A DNA stretch of 64,000 nt from Thermoanaerobaculia bacterium (GCA_030431255.1 JAUIJL010000022.1:62001-126000); one strand, 5' to 3'; positions 36,095 to 45,093 are shown, counted from the stretch's first letter. The notes: a model not told the origin generated them from the sequence alone. Numbers and translations: made by a program.

Positions 36095-36861
36095 CCCATC
36101 GGCTGATCATCTCCTACGACGGCCTGCGCTATGCCGGATGGCAGCGTCAGCTCAATGCCGTCGCCGTTCAACAGGTGATTGAGGAAGCCCTCGGCGAGGT
36201 CTTCGGCTCGGAGCTTCGAATCCACGGCGCGGGTCGAACCGACGCCGGGGTCCACGCCCGCGGTCAAGTGGCGCACCTGGAGCTGCCCAGGCCATTCCCG
36301 GCCAAGGGCTTAGTCCATGCCACAAACCACCGGCTGCCTTCGGATATACGAATCTTGGGGGCTGATCGGATGCCTGAGGGTTTTCATGCCCGTAAGTCCG
36401 CCCTGGCCAAGATGTACGTGTACCGGGTTCAACATACGCGGGTCGCCTCACCCCTCGACGCCCCATGGTCGATGGTGATCGGACGACCACTGGCCCAGGA
36501 GCCCGTCCGCCGAGCGCTGGAAGCCCTGCCCGGACGGCACGACTTTTCCGCCTTTGCTTTGGCAGGCGGCAGCCACGGCCAGCCCTGGCGACGGCTCTTG
36601 GCGGCGACCCTGGATGTCCGTGGGTCTGAGTGGGTATTTCGTTTTGTCGGCGAAGGATTCTTGCGCGGCATGGTGCGAGCCCTCACCGGCACCTTGGTGG
36701 AGATCGGCTTGGGGGAGCGCCCGGCGTCGGACATGGCGCGGCTGCTCAGCCCAGGTCACGCACGGGGCGACGCCGGCTTTTCGGCCGACGCCAAAGGCCT
36801 TTGCCTGGAAAAGGTCTTCTATCCGCCGGGTCTCGAGCCGATCGAGAGCTATCGTCCGTGA
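36091..36861 (+). CDS. truA: tRNA pseudouridine(38-40) synthase TruA
   Basis: 256 residues, usual length for the family. Catalytic Asp51 lies in GAGRTDAGVHA; YDGLRYAGWQ and GRHDFSAFA are further family landmarks. It isomerises uridines in the tRNA anticodon arm. The ATG overlaps the glycosyltransferase stop (ATGA). uppS follows after 33 nt. Confidence 0.95.
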   Translation: MTHRLIISYDGLRYAGWQRQLNAVAVQQVIEEALGEVFGSELRIHGAGRTDAGVHARGQVAHLELPRPFPAKGLVHATNHRLPSDIRILGADRMPEGFHARKSALAKMYVYRVQHTRVASPLDAPWSMVIGRPLAQEPVRRALEALPGRHDFSAFALAGGSHGQPWRRLLAATLDVRGSEWVFRFVGEGFLRGMVRALTGTLVEIGLGERPASDMARLLSPGHARGDAGFSADAKGLCLEKVFYPPGLEPIESYRP

Positions 36862-36894
36862 TACGCCCACATCCTGTGGTACTTTACGCCCGAC

Positions 36895-37734
36895 ATGGGG
36901 ACCCGTAAGCCACCGGATTTTGCCCATCTCGCCGAGGCCGGCACGGCCGCCGAGATGTGGGTGAAGCGCCTCGATTTCGAGCGCCTGCCGCGCCATGTGG
37001 CGGTGATCATGGACGGCAACGGTCGCTGGGCTCAGGGTCGCAGCCGACCGCGGGTTCAAGGGCATAAGGCGGGCATCGAAGCCGTGCGCGACACCGTCGA
37101 GTCGGCGGCTCGGCTCGGCTTGGACGCCCTGACCCTCTACGCCTTTTCCACCGAGAATTGGAATCGTCCACGCCACGAGGTTTGGACCTTGATGAATCTG
37201 CTGCGGGAATACCTGCGGCGCGATCTCCAGGTCTTGCAACGCAACCGGATCCAGCTCCGGGTGATCGGACGCCGGGAGCCCCTCGACCCGGGCTTGCTCA
37301 ACGAGCTGGACAAAGCGGTCGAAGCCACCGCGGGTGGTGATCGCATGACCCTCAACGTGGCGATCAACTACTCCGGACGATGCGAGATCGTGGATGCCTG
37401 TCGCCGGATCGTCCAGGATTGGGCCGGTGGCAAACCCGTCGATATCGACGAAAAGACCTTGGGCCAATACCTCTACACCGCGGGTCAACCGGACCCGGAT
37501 TTGCTGATCCGAACCTCGGGCGAGATGAGGATCAGCAACTTCTTGCTTTGGCAGCTGGCCTACACCGAAATCTTCGTCACCCAGAAGCTCTGGCCGGACT
37601 TCCGCCGAGCCGACCTCTACGAGGCGATTTGCGACTTCCAACGCCGTGACCGCCGCTACGGCAAAGTCAAAGTGCTCGACGAGCCGGGAACGGAAACCAT
37701 AGGACCTACTGAAGCCGAAGGGGCTGTGGGATGA
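36895..37734 (+). CDS. uppS: undecaprenyl diphosphate synthase (isoprenyl transferase)
   Basis: 279 residues. Signatures are VAVIMDGNGRWAQGR (catalytic Asp), GHKAGIEAVRD, LYAFSTENWNRP and RTSGEMRISNFLLWQLAYTE. It builds the C55 lipid carrier needed for peptidoglycan and surface polysaccharides. It is about 30 residues longer than E. coli UppS at the N-terminus. It overlaps cdsA (ATGA), the usual uppS-cdsA pairing. Confidence 0.96.
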   Translation: MGTRKPPDFAHLAEAGTAAEMWVKRLDFERLPRHVAVIMDGNGRWAQGRSRPRVQGHKAGIEAVRDTVESAARLGLDALTLYAFSTENWNRPRHEVWTLMNLLREYLRRDLQVLQRNRIQLRVIGRREPLDPGLLNELDKAVEATAGGDRMTLNVAINYSGRCEIVDACRRIVQDWAGGKPVDIDEKTLGQYLYTAGQPDPDLLIRTSGEMRISNFLLWQLAYTEIFVTQKLWPDFRRADLYEAICDFQRRDRRYGKVKVLDEPGTETIGPTEAEGAVG

Positions 37735-38603
37735 GCGAGGACGGATCCACCGAAGCGGGCGCGGTTAAGAAATCCTCCTTGGCCCGTCGTTTGGTCACCG
37801 GGATTCTCGGCGCCGCCGTGGCGGTGACGCTGATCCTGAGCGTGCCACCAGCGGTTGGTTTCGTCATTTGGTTGGCGGTCTTCGCCTGGGCGGCGGCGGA
37901 ATTCGTGCACCTCGCCCGTCGCTTTGCGCCCACCGCTCCCCTCGGCGGCCTTTGGTTGTGGATCCCCTCGGCGGCTTTCGCCGGATTTTTCATCCTACGG
38001 CCCCCTGGATTGACCGGGGATCCGGTGGCGTTGATGGTCGTCGCGTTTGCACCCGTGGCCGTGGCCGCCATCGGCTGTCTTCTCTCCTCACACGACATGC
38101 GCGACGCCGCGATCGGCATGGGTTTGACCGCCTTCGCCATCCCCTATTTCGCCCTGCCCAGCTTGGCGCTCTATCGCCTGCATTTGGTGGATCGCTGGGT
38201 GGTCTTCTTGTTGCTCGCCATCGTCGCCCTTGGGGATACGGCGGCTTATTTCTTCGGCAAGGCCTACGGCCGGCACAAATTGGCGCCGATGATCAGCCCG
38301 AAGAAGACCTTGGAAGGGTCCGTGGCCGGCTTTGCCGCGGCGATCCTCGCCACGGCTATTTGGAGCCAGGTGCGCCTCGGAGAGGTTCGCCCCGCGCTCT
38401 TGGCCCTCGCCGCCGTCACCGCGGTTTCCGCACAGCTCGGCGACTTGGTGGAGTCGGTGGTCAAACGGGGCGCCGGGGTCAAAGACTCGGGTCGCGCCCT
38501 GCCCGGCCACGGCGGCTTCTACGACCGCCTCGACGCGATGTTGTTGGCCGCTCCCACTTTCGCCCTCGGCCTATGGATCGTCGGCTTCGAGCTGGTGATC
38601 TAA
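37731..38603 (+). CDS. cdsA: phosphatidate cytidylyltransferase
   Basis: 290 residues, about eight membrane helices. The C-terminal CdsA signature is complete: ISPKKTLEG, then VVKRGAGVKDSGRALPGHGG followed by YDRLDA. It makes CDP-diacylglycerol for phospholipid synthesis. Its TAA abuts the stop of the convergent TorD-like gene with no gap. Confidence 0.95.
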   Translation: MSEDGSTEAGAVKKSSLARRLVTGILGAAVAVTLILSVPPAVGFVIWLAVFAWAAAEFVHLARRFAPTAPLGGLWLWIPSAAFAGFFILRPPGLTGDPVALMVVAFAPVAVAAIGCLLSSHDMRDAAIGMGLTAFAIPYFALPSLALYRLHLVDRWVVFLLLAIVALGDTAAYFFGKAYGRHKLAPMISPKKTLEGSVAGFAAAILATAIWSQVRLGEVRPALLALAAVTAVSAQLGDLVESVVKRGAGVKDSGRALPGHGGFYDRLDAMLLAAPTFALGLWIVGFELVI

Positions 38604-39461
38604 CTAACCCCCCGCCTCGCGCGCCAGAGATTCTAAAAGCTCCACCGCCACGTCCCGTCGTCGGCGCCAGAGCTCGCCGACCCGCCCCGTCCACTCGGGC
38701 ATCTCTTCCTGACCTCGACCGTGCGTCGCCAACCAGCCCAGCACAGCGGACGGATCCTGCGACATCAGAGCTCGCAACACGAATCGCCGCTCCCCGGCTC
38801 GCACCGCCAGCCCCAGCTCATGGCCCGCCCGCCTCAGATCGTCACGGGTCAGAATCCAGCCGCTGCGGGCCGGTGCCAATAACGATCCAATCCACGGGTC
38901 GGCACCTTCGCGCCGTGGGTCGATCAACGATGGGGACTGCCGCAGACACAAGGGCTCGCGGTCCAATGGACCGAGATGCCCCGCTTCCCTCTGGAGGGCT
39001 TCCAAAAGGAGCCCCGCCCATTGCACATAGAAATCGTCTCGGGCGGTACGGATCACCGCGGCCAGGAACAACGGCAGCCAGCTGATCAAATGCTCCCAAA
39101 GAAACGCTCGACGAGCCCGACGCCATGCCGATTCAGCGGATCCGTCGCCATCCCCCTCCGCCTCTTCGTCGCGTATGCACAGCTCCGCGTAGGTCGACAG
39201 CAAGACCGCCAAATGGTCGGGCTCGTCCGGGGCTTGTCGGCCCATCGCCCGCCAGAATCCAGCGATCCGGTCTCGACCTTCGCCGCCGACCATACCTTCT
39301 GGCCCCAAATAGACCGAGGCGTAGGGATAGAGCTGAAAAACGAAAAGGTCGCTGTGATCCGCGGGTGACGGCAGGGGCCCGAGCTCCAAGGCCTCGGCCG
39401 CGGTCACGAGAGCAGCATCGGGAACCTCGACGAGCGCACCTAGGGTTTTGAAGATTTCCAT
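38604..39461 (-). CDS. TorD-family molybdoenzyme chaperone
   Basis: 285 residues, all-helical. FQLYPYASVYLGPEGMVGGE and the helix ending FLWEHLISWLPLF are characteristic of TorD/DmsD-type chaperones that help insert the Mo cofactor into DMSO-reductase family enzymes. The nearest client is the Mo oxidoreductase at 46.1-49.0 kb on the same strand. The C-terminal 80 residues (RRAGHELGLAV onward) are extra relative to the roughly 200-residue family norm. Confidence 0.75.
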   Translation of the reverse strand: MEIFKTLGALVEVPDAALVTAAEALELGPLPSPADHSDLFVFQLYPYASVYLGPEGMVGGEGRDRIAGFWRAMGRQAPDEPDHLAVLLSTYAELCIRDEEAEGDGDGSAESAWRRARRAFLWEHLISWLPLFLAAVIRTARDDFYVQWAGLLLEALQREAGHLGPLDREPLCLRQSPSLIDPRREGADPWIGSLLAPARSGWILTRDDLRRAGHELGLAVRAGERRFVLRALMSQDPSAVLGWLATHGRGQEEMPEWTGRVGELWRRRRDVAVELLESLAREAGG

Positions 39462-39498
39462 CTGGCCTCAGCTGGGGGTTTGATCACGGCACCCGAAG

Positions 39499-40944
39499 TC
39501 AATAGGCAGGGGTCACAGCGGCGCCCGCAAGGATCTCACGAAGACGCAACAGCCCTCGCTCCAAATCTTCCCAGCTCGGCAGGCCGATCGACAGCCTAAC
39601 CGCATGGGGAATACCGTGGCGACCGACGGCAAAGGCACCGGCGCCGATGACGACCACCTCCCGCTCCCTGGCCGCAGCCACAAATTCATCGGTGGTCCAC
39701 GGCTCGGGCAGCTCCAACCACACTTGGTAGCCCAGAGGATGGCGAAGCATGCGGCAGCCGTCGAGACCAGGTCTGTCAAGCACCTCAGTGCCGGGCACCT
39801 CAGAACCCAGCATCTCAGAACCCAGCAGACCTGGCCCCAACAGACGGGTCACGAGCTCTTGGCGCTTGCGGGTTTGTCGACGCTTGGCCTCGATCAACCG
39901 ATCCGCGGTGCCGTCCTCCAACCAGCGGGTCGACACCTCCACCATCAGCGGCGGTGGCATCCACATGCTGGTGTGAATCCCGGTCAACAGCCGGGGCCGA
40001 AGCTCGTCCGGAGCGACGATGAAACCCGTCCGCAGACCCGGTGCCAGGCATTTCGCAAGGCTCGATAAGTAGATGGTGCGATCCGGAGCAAAGCTCGCGA
40101 TGGGAGGCGGCACTTCCGGCAGCAAAAACCCGTGCACGTCGTCTTCCATGATCCACAGCTTGTGCTCGCGGGCAATCAGCGCCAGCTCCCGTCGCCGCTG
40201 CTCCGATTGGGTCGCGCTGGTGGGGTTCTGTAGGGTCGGCACCACGTACAAACCCGACGGACGGGGCTCCTGTCGACACAGCCTATCGACTGCTTCGGGA
40301 CACATGCCTTCGTCGTCGAGCTCGACACCCCGCAAGCGAATCCCCAGGGCGCGGGCCTGGCTCTTGATCGACGGATAGGTCAGCTCGCCGGTGAGCACCA
40401 CCTCGCCCGGGCGGAACATCGAGGCCAGCGTCACGTTCAAGCCGTGCTGCGAGCCTGCGGTTACCAAGACTCGCTCGGGCCGGACCTCGAGGCCCAAACG
40501 CCCAATCCACTCGGCCGCCACAGACCTCTGACGAGGGTTGGCGGTTTCCGCGTCGTATTCCAGAAGCCGTCCAATGCTCGGATCCGCGGCGATCCGGCTC
40601 AAGCTTTCGGCAAGCATTTGACCCTCTTCGGGCACGATCACCGGCAGGCTCAGGCTGAGATCGATGGATTCCGGCTCCCCGGACGCTTCCGGCCAAGGGT
40701 CCCTCGACACCGCGCCGCGCACGAAGGTGCCTCGCCCCACCTCGCCGGTGGTCAAGCCGCGACGCTCCGCTTCCGCATAACCCCGGCTCACGGTGCCGAT
40801 GGTCACCCCGAGGGCTCGGGCAAGCCGACGGTGGGTCGGTAGACGATCTCCGGCCCGCAACACCCCGTCCGCCAAATCTCGGGCGATGGCGTCGGCGATG
40901 CCTTGGTAGCGGGGCGATCGGTCGTCGAGAGTAGGTTGCCACAT
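39499..40944 (-). CDS. MocR-type transcriptional regulator (GntR DNA-binding plus aminotransferase-like domain)
   Basis: 481 residues from ATG 40944 (MWQPTLDD). The N-terminal 75 residues are a GntR winged helix (YQGIADAIARDLADGVLRAG, THRRLARALGVTIGTVSRGY). The rest is a class I aminotransferase fold with NPTSATQ and PLP-lysine context SLAKCLAPG. Such regulators sense amino-acid-like ligands through PLP. It is divergent from a PLP decarboxylase, its probable target. A short duplicated segment (LLGSEMLGSEVPGTEVL) interrupts the C-terminal domain. In-frame starts at 40953 and 40974 exist but lie inside the operator/promoter. Confidence 0.9.
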   Translation of the reverse strand: MWQPTLDDRSPRYQGIADAIARDLADGVLRAGDRLPTHRRLARALGVTIGTVSRGYAEAERRGLTTGEVGRGTFVRGAVSRDPWPEASGEPESIDLSLSLPVIVPEEGQMLAESLSRIAADPSIGRLLEYDAETANPRQRSVAAEWIGRLGLEVRPERVLVTAGSQHGLNVTLASMFRPGEVVLTGELTYPSIKSQARALGIRLRGVELDDEGMCPEAVDRLCRQEPRPSGLYVVPTLQNPTSATQSEQRRRELALIAREHKLWIMEDDVHGFLLPEVPPPIASFAPDRTIYLSSLAKCLAPGLRTGFIVAPDELRPRLLTGIHTSMWMPPPLMVEVSTRWLEDGTADRLIEAKRRQTRKRQELVTRLLGPGLLGSEMLGSEVPGTEVLDRPGLDGCRMLRHPLGYQVWLELPEPWTTDEFVAAAREREVVVIGAGAFAVGRHGIPHAVRLSIGLPSWEDLERGLLRLREILAGAAVTPAY

Positions 40945-41003
40945 TGTCACCATGACAATATTAAGAATTGACACCCTTCATGTCAACATCTATAAATACA
41001 ATG
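40944..41003 (+). promoter_or_regulatory. divergent control region: two inverted repeats and a sigma-70-like promoter
   Basis: TTGTCA-CCA-TGACAA (40944-40958) is a perfect 6-bp inverted repeat. TTGACA (40968-40973) and TGTCAA (40981-40986) form a second with a 7-bp spacer. The same TTGACA is a consensus -35 and, 17 bp later, TATAAA (40991-40996) is a near-consensus -10 for the decarboxylase on the plus strand. The second repeat covers the -35 and spacer, and the first covers the regulator's start codon. A protein bound here could control both genes. Confidence 0.75.
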
Positions 41004-41083
41004 GTCTCAATCCAGCAGAGGCAAAACCCGCAACACATGCCAACTCTTCGAATCCGCACCCAGCCGACCTTCTAGGAGGCCCC

Positions 41084-42616
41084 ATGGACCACTCACTTTC
41101 CCAACATCCACCGGCTGAGCCGGCATCTTTGACATCCCCGGACCTCCCCGATTCGGGGGCCCCCCGTCCCGAGCTGACCCTCGACCCGGAGGATTGGTCG
41201 AAGGTGCGCCAATCGGCTCATCGGGCTCTCGACGCGGTGCTCGACTATCAAATGCATATCCGCCGACGGCCCACCTGGCAGCCGGTGCCGGATTCGGCAG
41301 AGGATCTGCTGGCCACCCCGGCACCAGAGAAAGGTTTGGGAGCCGACACGGTGATCGACGACATGCTCGAGCACGTCATGCCCTTCCCCGCCGGCCATGC
41401 TCATCCGCGTTTCTGGGGCTGGGTCTGCGGCACCGGGACGCCGATAGGCATGATTTCCGACATGCTGGCCGCCGGCATCAACGCCAGCTCGGGCACCTTC
41501 AACGACGCCCCCACTCGCGTCGAAGCCCAGGTGTTGCATTGGATGCGCGACCTCTTCGACTTTCCAGAGGGCGCCAGCGGCATTGTGACCAGCGGCGGGT
41601 CGGTGGCCAATATGATCGGGCTGGTGGTCGGCCGGGATGCGATCCTGGGCGACTTCGTGCGCGAACAAGGTCTAGCCGCGTCGGATCGCCGGCCCGCGAT
41701 CTACGCCTCACGGCAAGTTCATTCCTCGATCGACAAGGGCATGCAGATGCTCGGCCTCGGGCTCGACAATTTGCGCAAAGTGGCGGTGGACCGTCACTAC
41801 CGAATGGACGTCGAGGCCCTGGAACGTCAGATCGAAAAAGACCGTGCCGATGGTTTGGCCCCATGCGCCATCGTCGCCAGCGCGGGCACCGTCAATACCG
41901 GCGCGATCGACGATTTGGAAGCCATCGCCGCCGTCGCCCGGCGTCACGGCCTGTGGTTCCACGTCGACGGTGCCATCGGCGCGCTGGCGGTCATGTCTCC
42001 CAACCTGCGGCCCCGATTCAAAGGCATCGAGCTGGCGGACTCCCTGGCCTTCGACTTTCACAAATGGCTCTACGTGCCCTATGAAGCCGGCTGTATCTTG
42101 ATCCGAGACGGTGACCTGCATCGCCGCAGCTTTCGGGTCGCCGCCAGCTACCTGGAGCCGCCGCCCCGCGGCCTGGGCGCCCTCGTCGACTCTTCCAACA
42201 TCCGCGGCCCGCAGCTCTCTCGGGGATTCAAAGCCCTCAAGATCTGGGCCCAAATCCGCGAGCACGGGTTGGAAAAGCTGGGCCGTCTGCACGACCAAAA
42301 CGTCGCGCAAATCCAATACCTGGCAGAGCTCATCGACCACGAAACGAGACTCGAGCGCATGGCACCCTCACCCCTGAACATTCTCTGCTACCGCTACCTG
42401 CCGACCTCCGTCCCCGAGCCCGAATGGGACGGAATCAACGCAGAAATCCTCATGCGACTACAAGAGCAGGGCATCGCCGTGCCTTCGAGCACTCGCCTCG
42501 ACGGCAAATTCGCCCTGCGGGTCGCCAACACCAACCAGCGCAGCCGGCGGGAAGATTTCGAGCTCCTGGTGCGGGAAAGTGTCCGCTTGGGTCGAGAGAT
42601 CGAGGCTGAGGCCTAA
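41084..42616 (+). CDS. PLP-dependent group II decarboxylase (aromatic-L-amino-acid type)
   Basis: 510 residues. SSGTFNDAPTRVEAQVLHWM, SGIVTSGGSVANM, ASRQVHSSIDKGMQMLG (PLP-stacking His), FHVDGAIGA (PLP Asp) and FDFHKWLYVPYEAGC with PLP lysine 327 are all present. It decarboxylates an amino acid, probably aromatic, to an amine; the substrate is not certain. ATG 41084 follows AGGAGG (41074-41079). Its promoter lies about 90 bp upstream under a divergent MocR regulator. It converges with HAD copy 1, the stops overlapping. Confidence 0.92.
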   Translation: MDHSLSQHPPAEPASLTSPDLPDSGAPRPELTLDPEDWSKVRQSAHRALDAVLDYQMHIRRRPTWQPVPDSAEDLLATPAPEKGLGADTVIDDMLEHVMPFPAGHAHPRFWGWVCGTGTPIGMISDMLAAGINASSGTFNDAPTRVEAQVLHWMRDLFDFPEGASGIVTSGGSVANMIGLVVGRDAILGDFVREQGLAASDRRPAIYASRQVHSSIDKGMQMLGLGLDNLRKVAVDRHYRMDVEALERQIEKDRADGLAPCAIVASAGTVNTGAIDDLEAIAAVARRHGLWFHVDGAIGALAVMSPNLRPRFKGIELADSLAFDFHKWLYVPYEAGCILIRDGDLHRRSFRVAASYLEPPPRGLGALVDSSNIRGPQLSRGFKALKIWAQIREHGLEKLGRLHDQNVAQIQYLAELIDHETRLERMAPSPLNILCYRYLPTSVPEPEWDGINAEILMRLQEQGIAVPSSTRLDGKFALRVANTNQRSRREDFELLVRESVRLGREIEAEA

Positions 42617-43281
42617 CCCGAAACCGTCAACCCCAACACCTCCGACCAGCTGGGATCGGCGAAGTGAGGAATCCAGCGCCGCCACTTTCCTTGGAGCCGT
42701 GGACCGACGGCGACGAATCCCCAGTCCAGCTCGGAGGAGGCCTTTAGGTCCCAGGGGCCGTCGCCGATGTAGGTGACCTTGGGTGAAGCTTCCGTTTCGC
42801 CGGGGGCGAGCGAGCTCAGGCACGCCCGCATGATGCCGATCCGTTGGTGGTGGTGGTCGGCGGTGAAGATGGGGATCGACTCGGTCGGAAAACCCGCCGA
42901 GCGCAGCTTCATCGCGGCGGTGTGCCCCCATCCTCCGGTGGCCAAACCCACCCGGACCTTCGGATCACGGATCAGACGGGCCATGGCGCCGACAGCTCCC
43001 GGCAGGGGGCGACAGGGCTCCTCGGCCAGACGGTCCGCCACCAGCTCGCCGAAGCGGGCTCGGGCCGCGGCGATCGGCTCGGCCACCGACGGATGCTCGA
43101 CACCTTTCTCGCGCAGAATTTGCCGCAGAATGCCCGGATCGGTGACGTCGGTGTATTCGCTCCAATCCGAGCGGAATTGGACGCTGCCGAGCACCTCTTG
43201 AACCGCCTGACGATAGAGCTTCGAATCGAGCCCGGTGCTGTCGATCAACGTGCCGTCGATATCGAAAATGAGAATGGTCAT
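42613..43281 (-). CDS. HAD-family hydrolase, copy 1
   Basis: 222 residues: motif I FDIDGTLIDS at the N-terminus, motif II GLATGG, and motif IV YIGDGPWDL. This is a phosphoglycolate-phosphatase-like HAD enzyme; the substrate is unknown. It is almost identical to copy 2 at 44294-44965. It differs by a few substitutions and by the linker APGETEASPKVT, which is 5 residues shorter than in copy 2, and it has four extra C-terminal residues (TVSG). Confidence 0.9.
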   Translation of the reverse strand: MTILIFDIDGTLIDSTGLDSKLYRQAVQEVLGSVQFRSDWSEYTDVTDPGILRQILREKGVEHPSVAEPIAAARARFGELVADRLAEEPCRPLPGAVGAMARLIRDPKVRVGLATGGWGHTAAMKLRSAGFPTESIPIFTADHHHQRIGIMRACLSSLAPGETEASPKVTYIGDGPWDLKASSELDWGFVAVGPRLQGKWRRWIPHFADPSWSEVLGLTVSG

Positions 43282-43284
43282 AGG
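42631..43284. repeat. direct repeat, copy A (HAD gene duplication)
   Basis: 654 bp that match 44300-44968 in the same orientation. The match begins about 15 nt inside the 3' end of the gene and stops 3 nt upstream of the start codon, so it corresponds almost exactly to one coding sequence. Most differences are clustered at 42755-42800; the segment encoding the N-terminal half is nearly identical. Confidence 0.9.
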
Positions 43285-43600
43285 TTCTCCCGCCCCGGCC
43301 GAAGCGATTTGAGCTGCGTGTCCGCGAAAGGGTATCTCGCTTCAGCGCGAGACCCAAACCGCCTGGCCGGGCACCCCTGTGGGCCGAATTCGAAATGCCT
43401 GGCACCACCTGTGGCCATAGCTCTCCCTTCTTCGGGTCCTTCCACAAACATCGAGCTCTCGCGTTGTCGCTACAAGGAAATTGCGACAAATCTGCGATTT
43501 CTGGCTCAGAACGATTCCCGCGTCGGGCTTCCGCCACAAAGTCGAAGATCTTCGTGAGTCTCATGTTGACTTCGTCCACAACGAACCCTAGATTCTCACA
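43282..43600. other. intergenic region between HAD copy 1 and the orphan membrane gene
   Basis: No convincing gene. It contains one isolated AAATGCCTGGCACC repeat core (43396-43405), the same motif as the 19.9 kb cluster. The segment from about 43430 onward is A/T-richer than the window average and may hold the promoter of the orphan gene. Confidence 0.5.
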
Positions 43601-44257
43601 ATGTTCACCTTGGGACTTGCCATGTCGGTAGGCGCGGGATTGCTTGTGGCCTGGTTTCTCATCTATTTGAGGAGAAGCCGGGAAGCAAAAACGTCGGTTT
43701 CGGCCTTGGCCCAGAGTCTTAAAGATCAACCCATCAAAGCCATAGGAGAGATTCTCAGCGCCGCAGAGCATCTTGACAGCGTTCAATTCGAGAGAGTTGC
43801 CAAAAGAAGCAATCTGTTTCGAGCCGTGAGATCTCAAATCGGCCTGCTTCTTTCTACGGCCGAGGGACGTGAGGCCCTTGCCCGTTTCTATTTGAACCGC
43901 ACCGTTAGCGGCCGACGGCCCCCAGAACTCACATTCTGGGACCGAGCAGCGGTTTTCGACCCTGAACGTATTGGAGGGATCGTCGATATCTTTGCCCACT
44001 GCCCGGACGACTCACCCGCTCACGAGCTCGGAATAGGTCTGTTGACAGCTCAAAAAGGTGTCCCAAACGATCTTTCCGAATGGGCTTACCAATACACCTT
44101 GAAATCACTGGAACAGCGGCCAGAGAGCATCCCTCGTCGGACGCTAGCTCTTGGCGTAGGTCGCTGGCATTACGGAAATGTCAGGAGGAATGGGAGGCCT
44201 ACGATTTACGACGAGGAAGCAATGCAAAACGACATCATGACTCGGGCAGGACGTTAG
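43601..44257 (+). CDS. orphan hypothetical membrane protein between duplicated HAD genes
   Basis: 218 residues. One N-terminal membrane helix (GLAMSVGAGLLVAWFLIYLRR) is followed by a soluble, mostly helical domain (SLKDQPIKAIGEILSAAEHL, FRAVRSQIGLLLSTAEG). No family recognised. Third-codon positions look less GC-rich than in neighbours, suggesting a different origin. It is flanked on both sides by copies of the HAD gene, each on the opposite strand. Confidence 0.65.
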   Translation: MFTLGLAMSVGAGLLVAWFLIYLRRSREAKTSVSALAQSLKDQPIKAIGEILSAAEHLDSVQFERVAKRSNLFRAVRSQIGLLLSTAEGREALARFYLNRTVSGRRPPELTFWDRAAVFDPERIGGIVDIFAHCPDDSPAHELGIGLLTAQKGVPNDLSEWAYQYTLKSLEQRPESIPRRTLALGVGRWHYGNVRRNGRPTIYDEEAMQNDIMTRAGR

Positions 44258-44293
44258 TTTCTCGACTCATTTTTCCCTGTGGGACTGTCTTTC

Positions 44294-44965
44294 CTAAAGC
44301 CCCAACACCTCCGACCAGCTGGGATCGGCGAAGTGAGGAATCCAGCGCCGCCACTTTCCTTTGAGCCGTGGACCGACGGCGACGAATCCCCAGTCCAGCT
44401 CGGAGGAGGCTTTCAGGTCCCAAGGGCCGTCGCCGATGTAAACGACCTTCGTGGAGCCCGGATCGGCGGAACCCGCCGCGGCTTCGGGGGCGAGTGAGCT
44501 CAGGCACGCCTGCATGATGCCGATTCGCTGGTGGTGGTGGTCGGCGGTAAAGATGGGGATCGACTCGGTCGGAAATCCCGCCGAGCGCAGCTTCATCGCG
44601 GCGGTGTGCCCCCATCCTCCGGTGGCCAAACCCACCCGGACCTTCGGATCACGGATCAGACGGGCCATGGCGTCGACAGCTCCCGGCAGGGGGCGACAGG
44701 GCTCCTCGGCCAGACGGTCCGCCACCAGCTCGCCGAAGCGGGCTCGGGCCGCGGCGATCGGCTCGGCCGACGACGGATGCTCGACACCTTTCTCGCTCAA
44801 GATCTGCCGCAGAATGCCCGGATCGGTGACGTCGGTGTATTCGCTCCAATCCGAGCGGAATTGGACGCTGCCGAGCACCTCTTGAACCGCCTGACGATAG
44901 AGCTTCGAATCGAGCCCGGTGCTGTCGATCAACGTGCCGTCGATATCGAAAATGAGAATGGTCAT
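44294..44965 (-). CDS. HAD-family hydrolase, copy 2
   Basis: 223 residues, same motifs as copy 1 (FDIDGTLIDS, GLATGG, YIGDGPWDL). Differences seen include LSEKGVEHPSS versus LREKGVEHPSV, GAVDAM versus GAVGAM, IMQACL versus IMRACL, and the linker APEAAAGSADPGSTKVV. All catalytic motifs are intact in both copies, so both could be functional. ATG 44965 is used because the upstream extension is not shared with copy 1. Confidence 0.88.
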   Translation of the reverse strand: MTILIFDIDGTLIDSTGLDSKLYRQAVQEVLGSVQFRSDWSEYTDVTDPGILRQILSEKGVEHPSSAEPIAAARARFGELVADRLAEEPCRPLPGAVDAMARLIRDPKVRVGLATGGWGHTAAMKLRSAGFPTESIPIFTADHHHQRIGIMQACLSSLAPEAAAGSADPGSTKVVYIGDGPWDLKASSELDWGFVAVGPRLKGKWRRWIPHFADPSWSEVLGL

Positions 44966-44968
44966 AGG
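44300..44968. repeat. direct repeat, copy B (HAD gene duplication)
   Basis: 669 bp, the partner of 42631-43284. It is longer by 15 bp because of an in-frame insertion in the linker. Outside these limits the flanks of the two copies are unrelated. Confidence 0.9.
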
Positions 44969-45093
44969 GCCCCTCCTGATCCACCTAGTTGGAAGCCTAG
45001 CTAGCAGTGGCTCGCCCTGCCCCAACGGCTGACTGGCCGAGTCAACTTGTGGCTATATTTGACACATTCTGTTGCCCATGCCAAGCTGCTGCG

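Noticed and set aside
40040..40056. Match to the TGCCTGGCAC repeat inside the MocR gene
   Set aside because: The bases encode the conserved PLP-lysine context AKCLAPG, so the match is explained by protein sequence.
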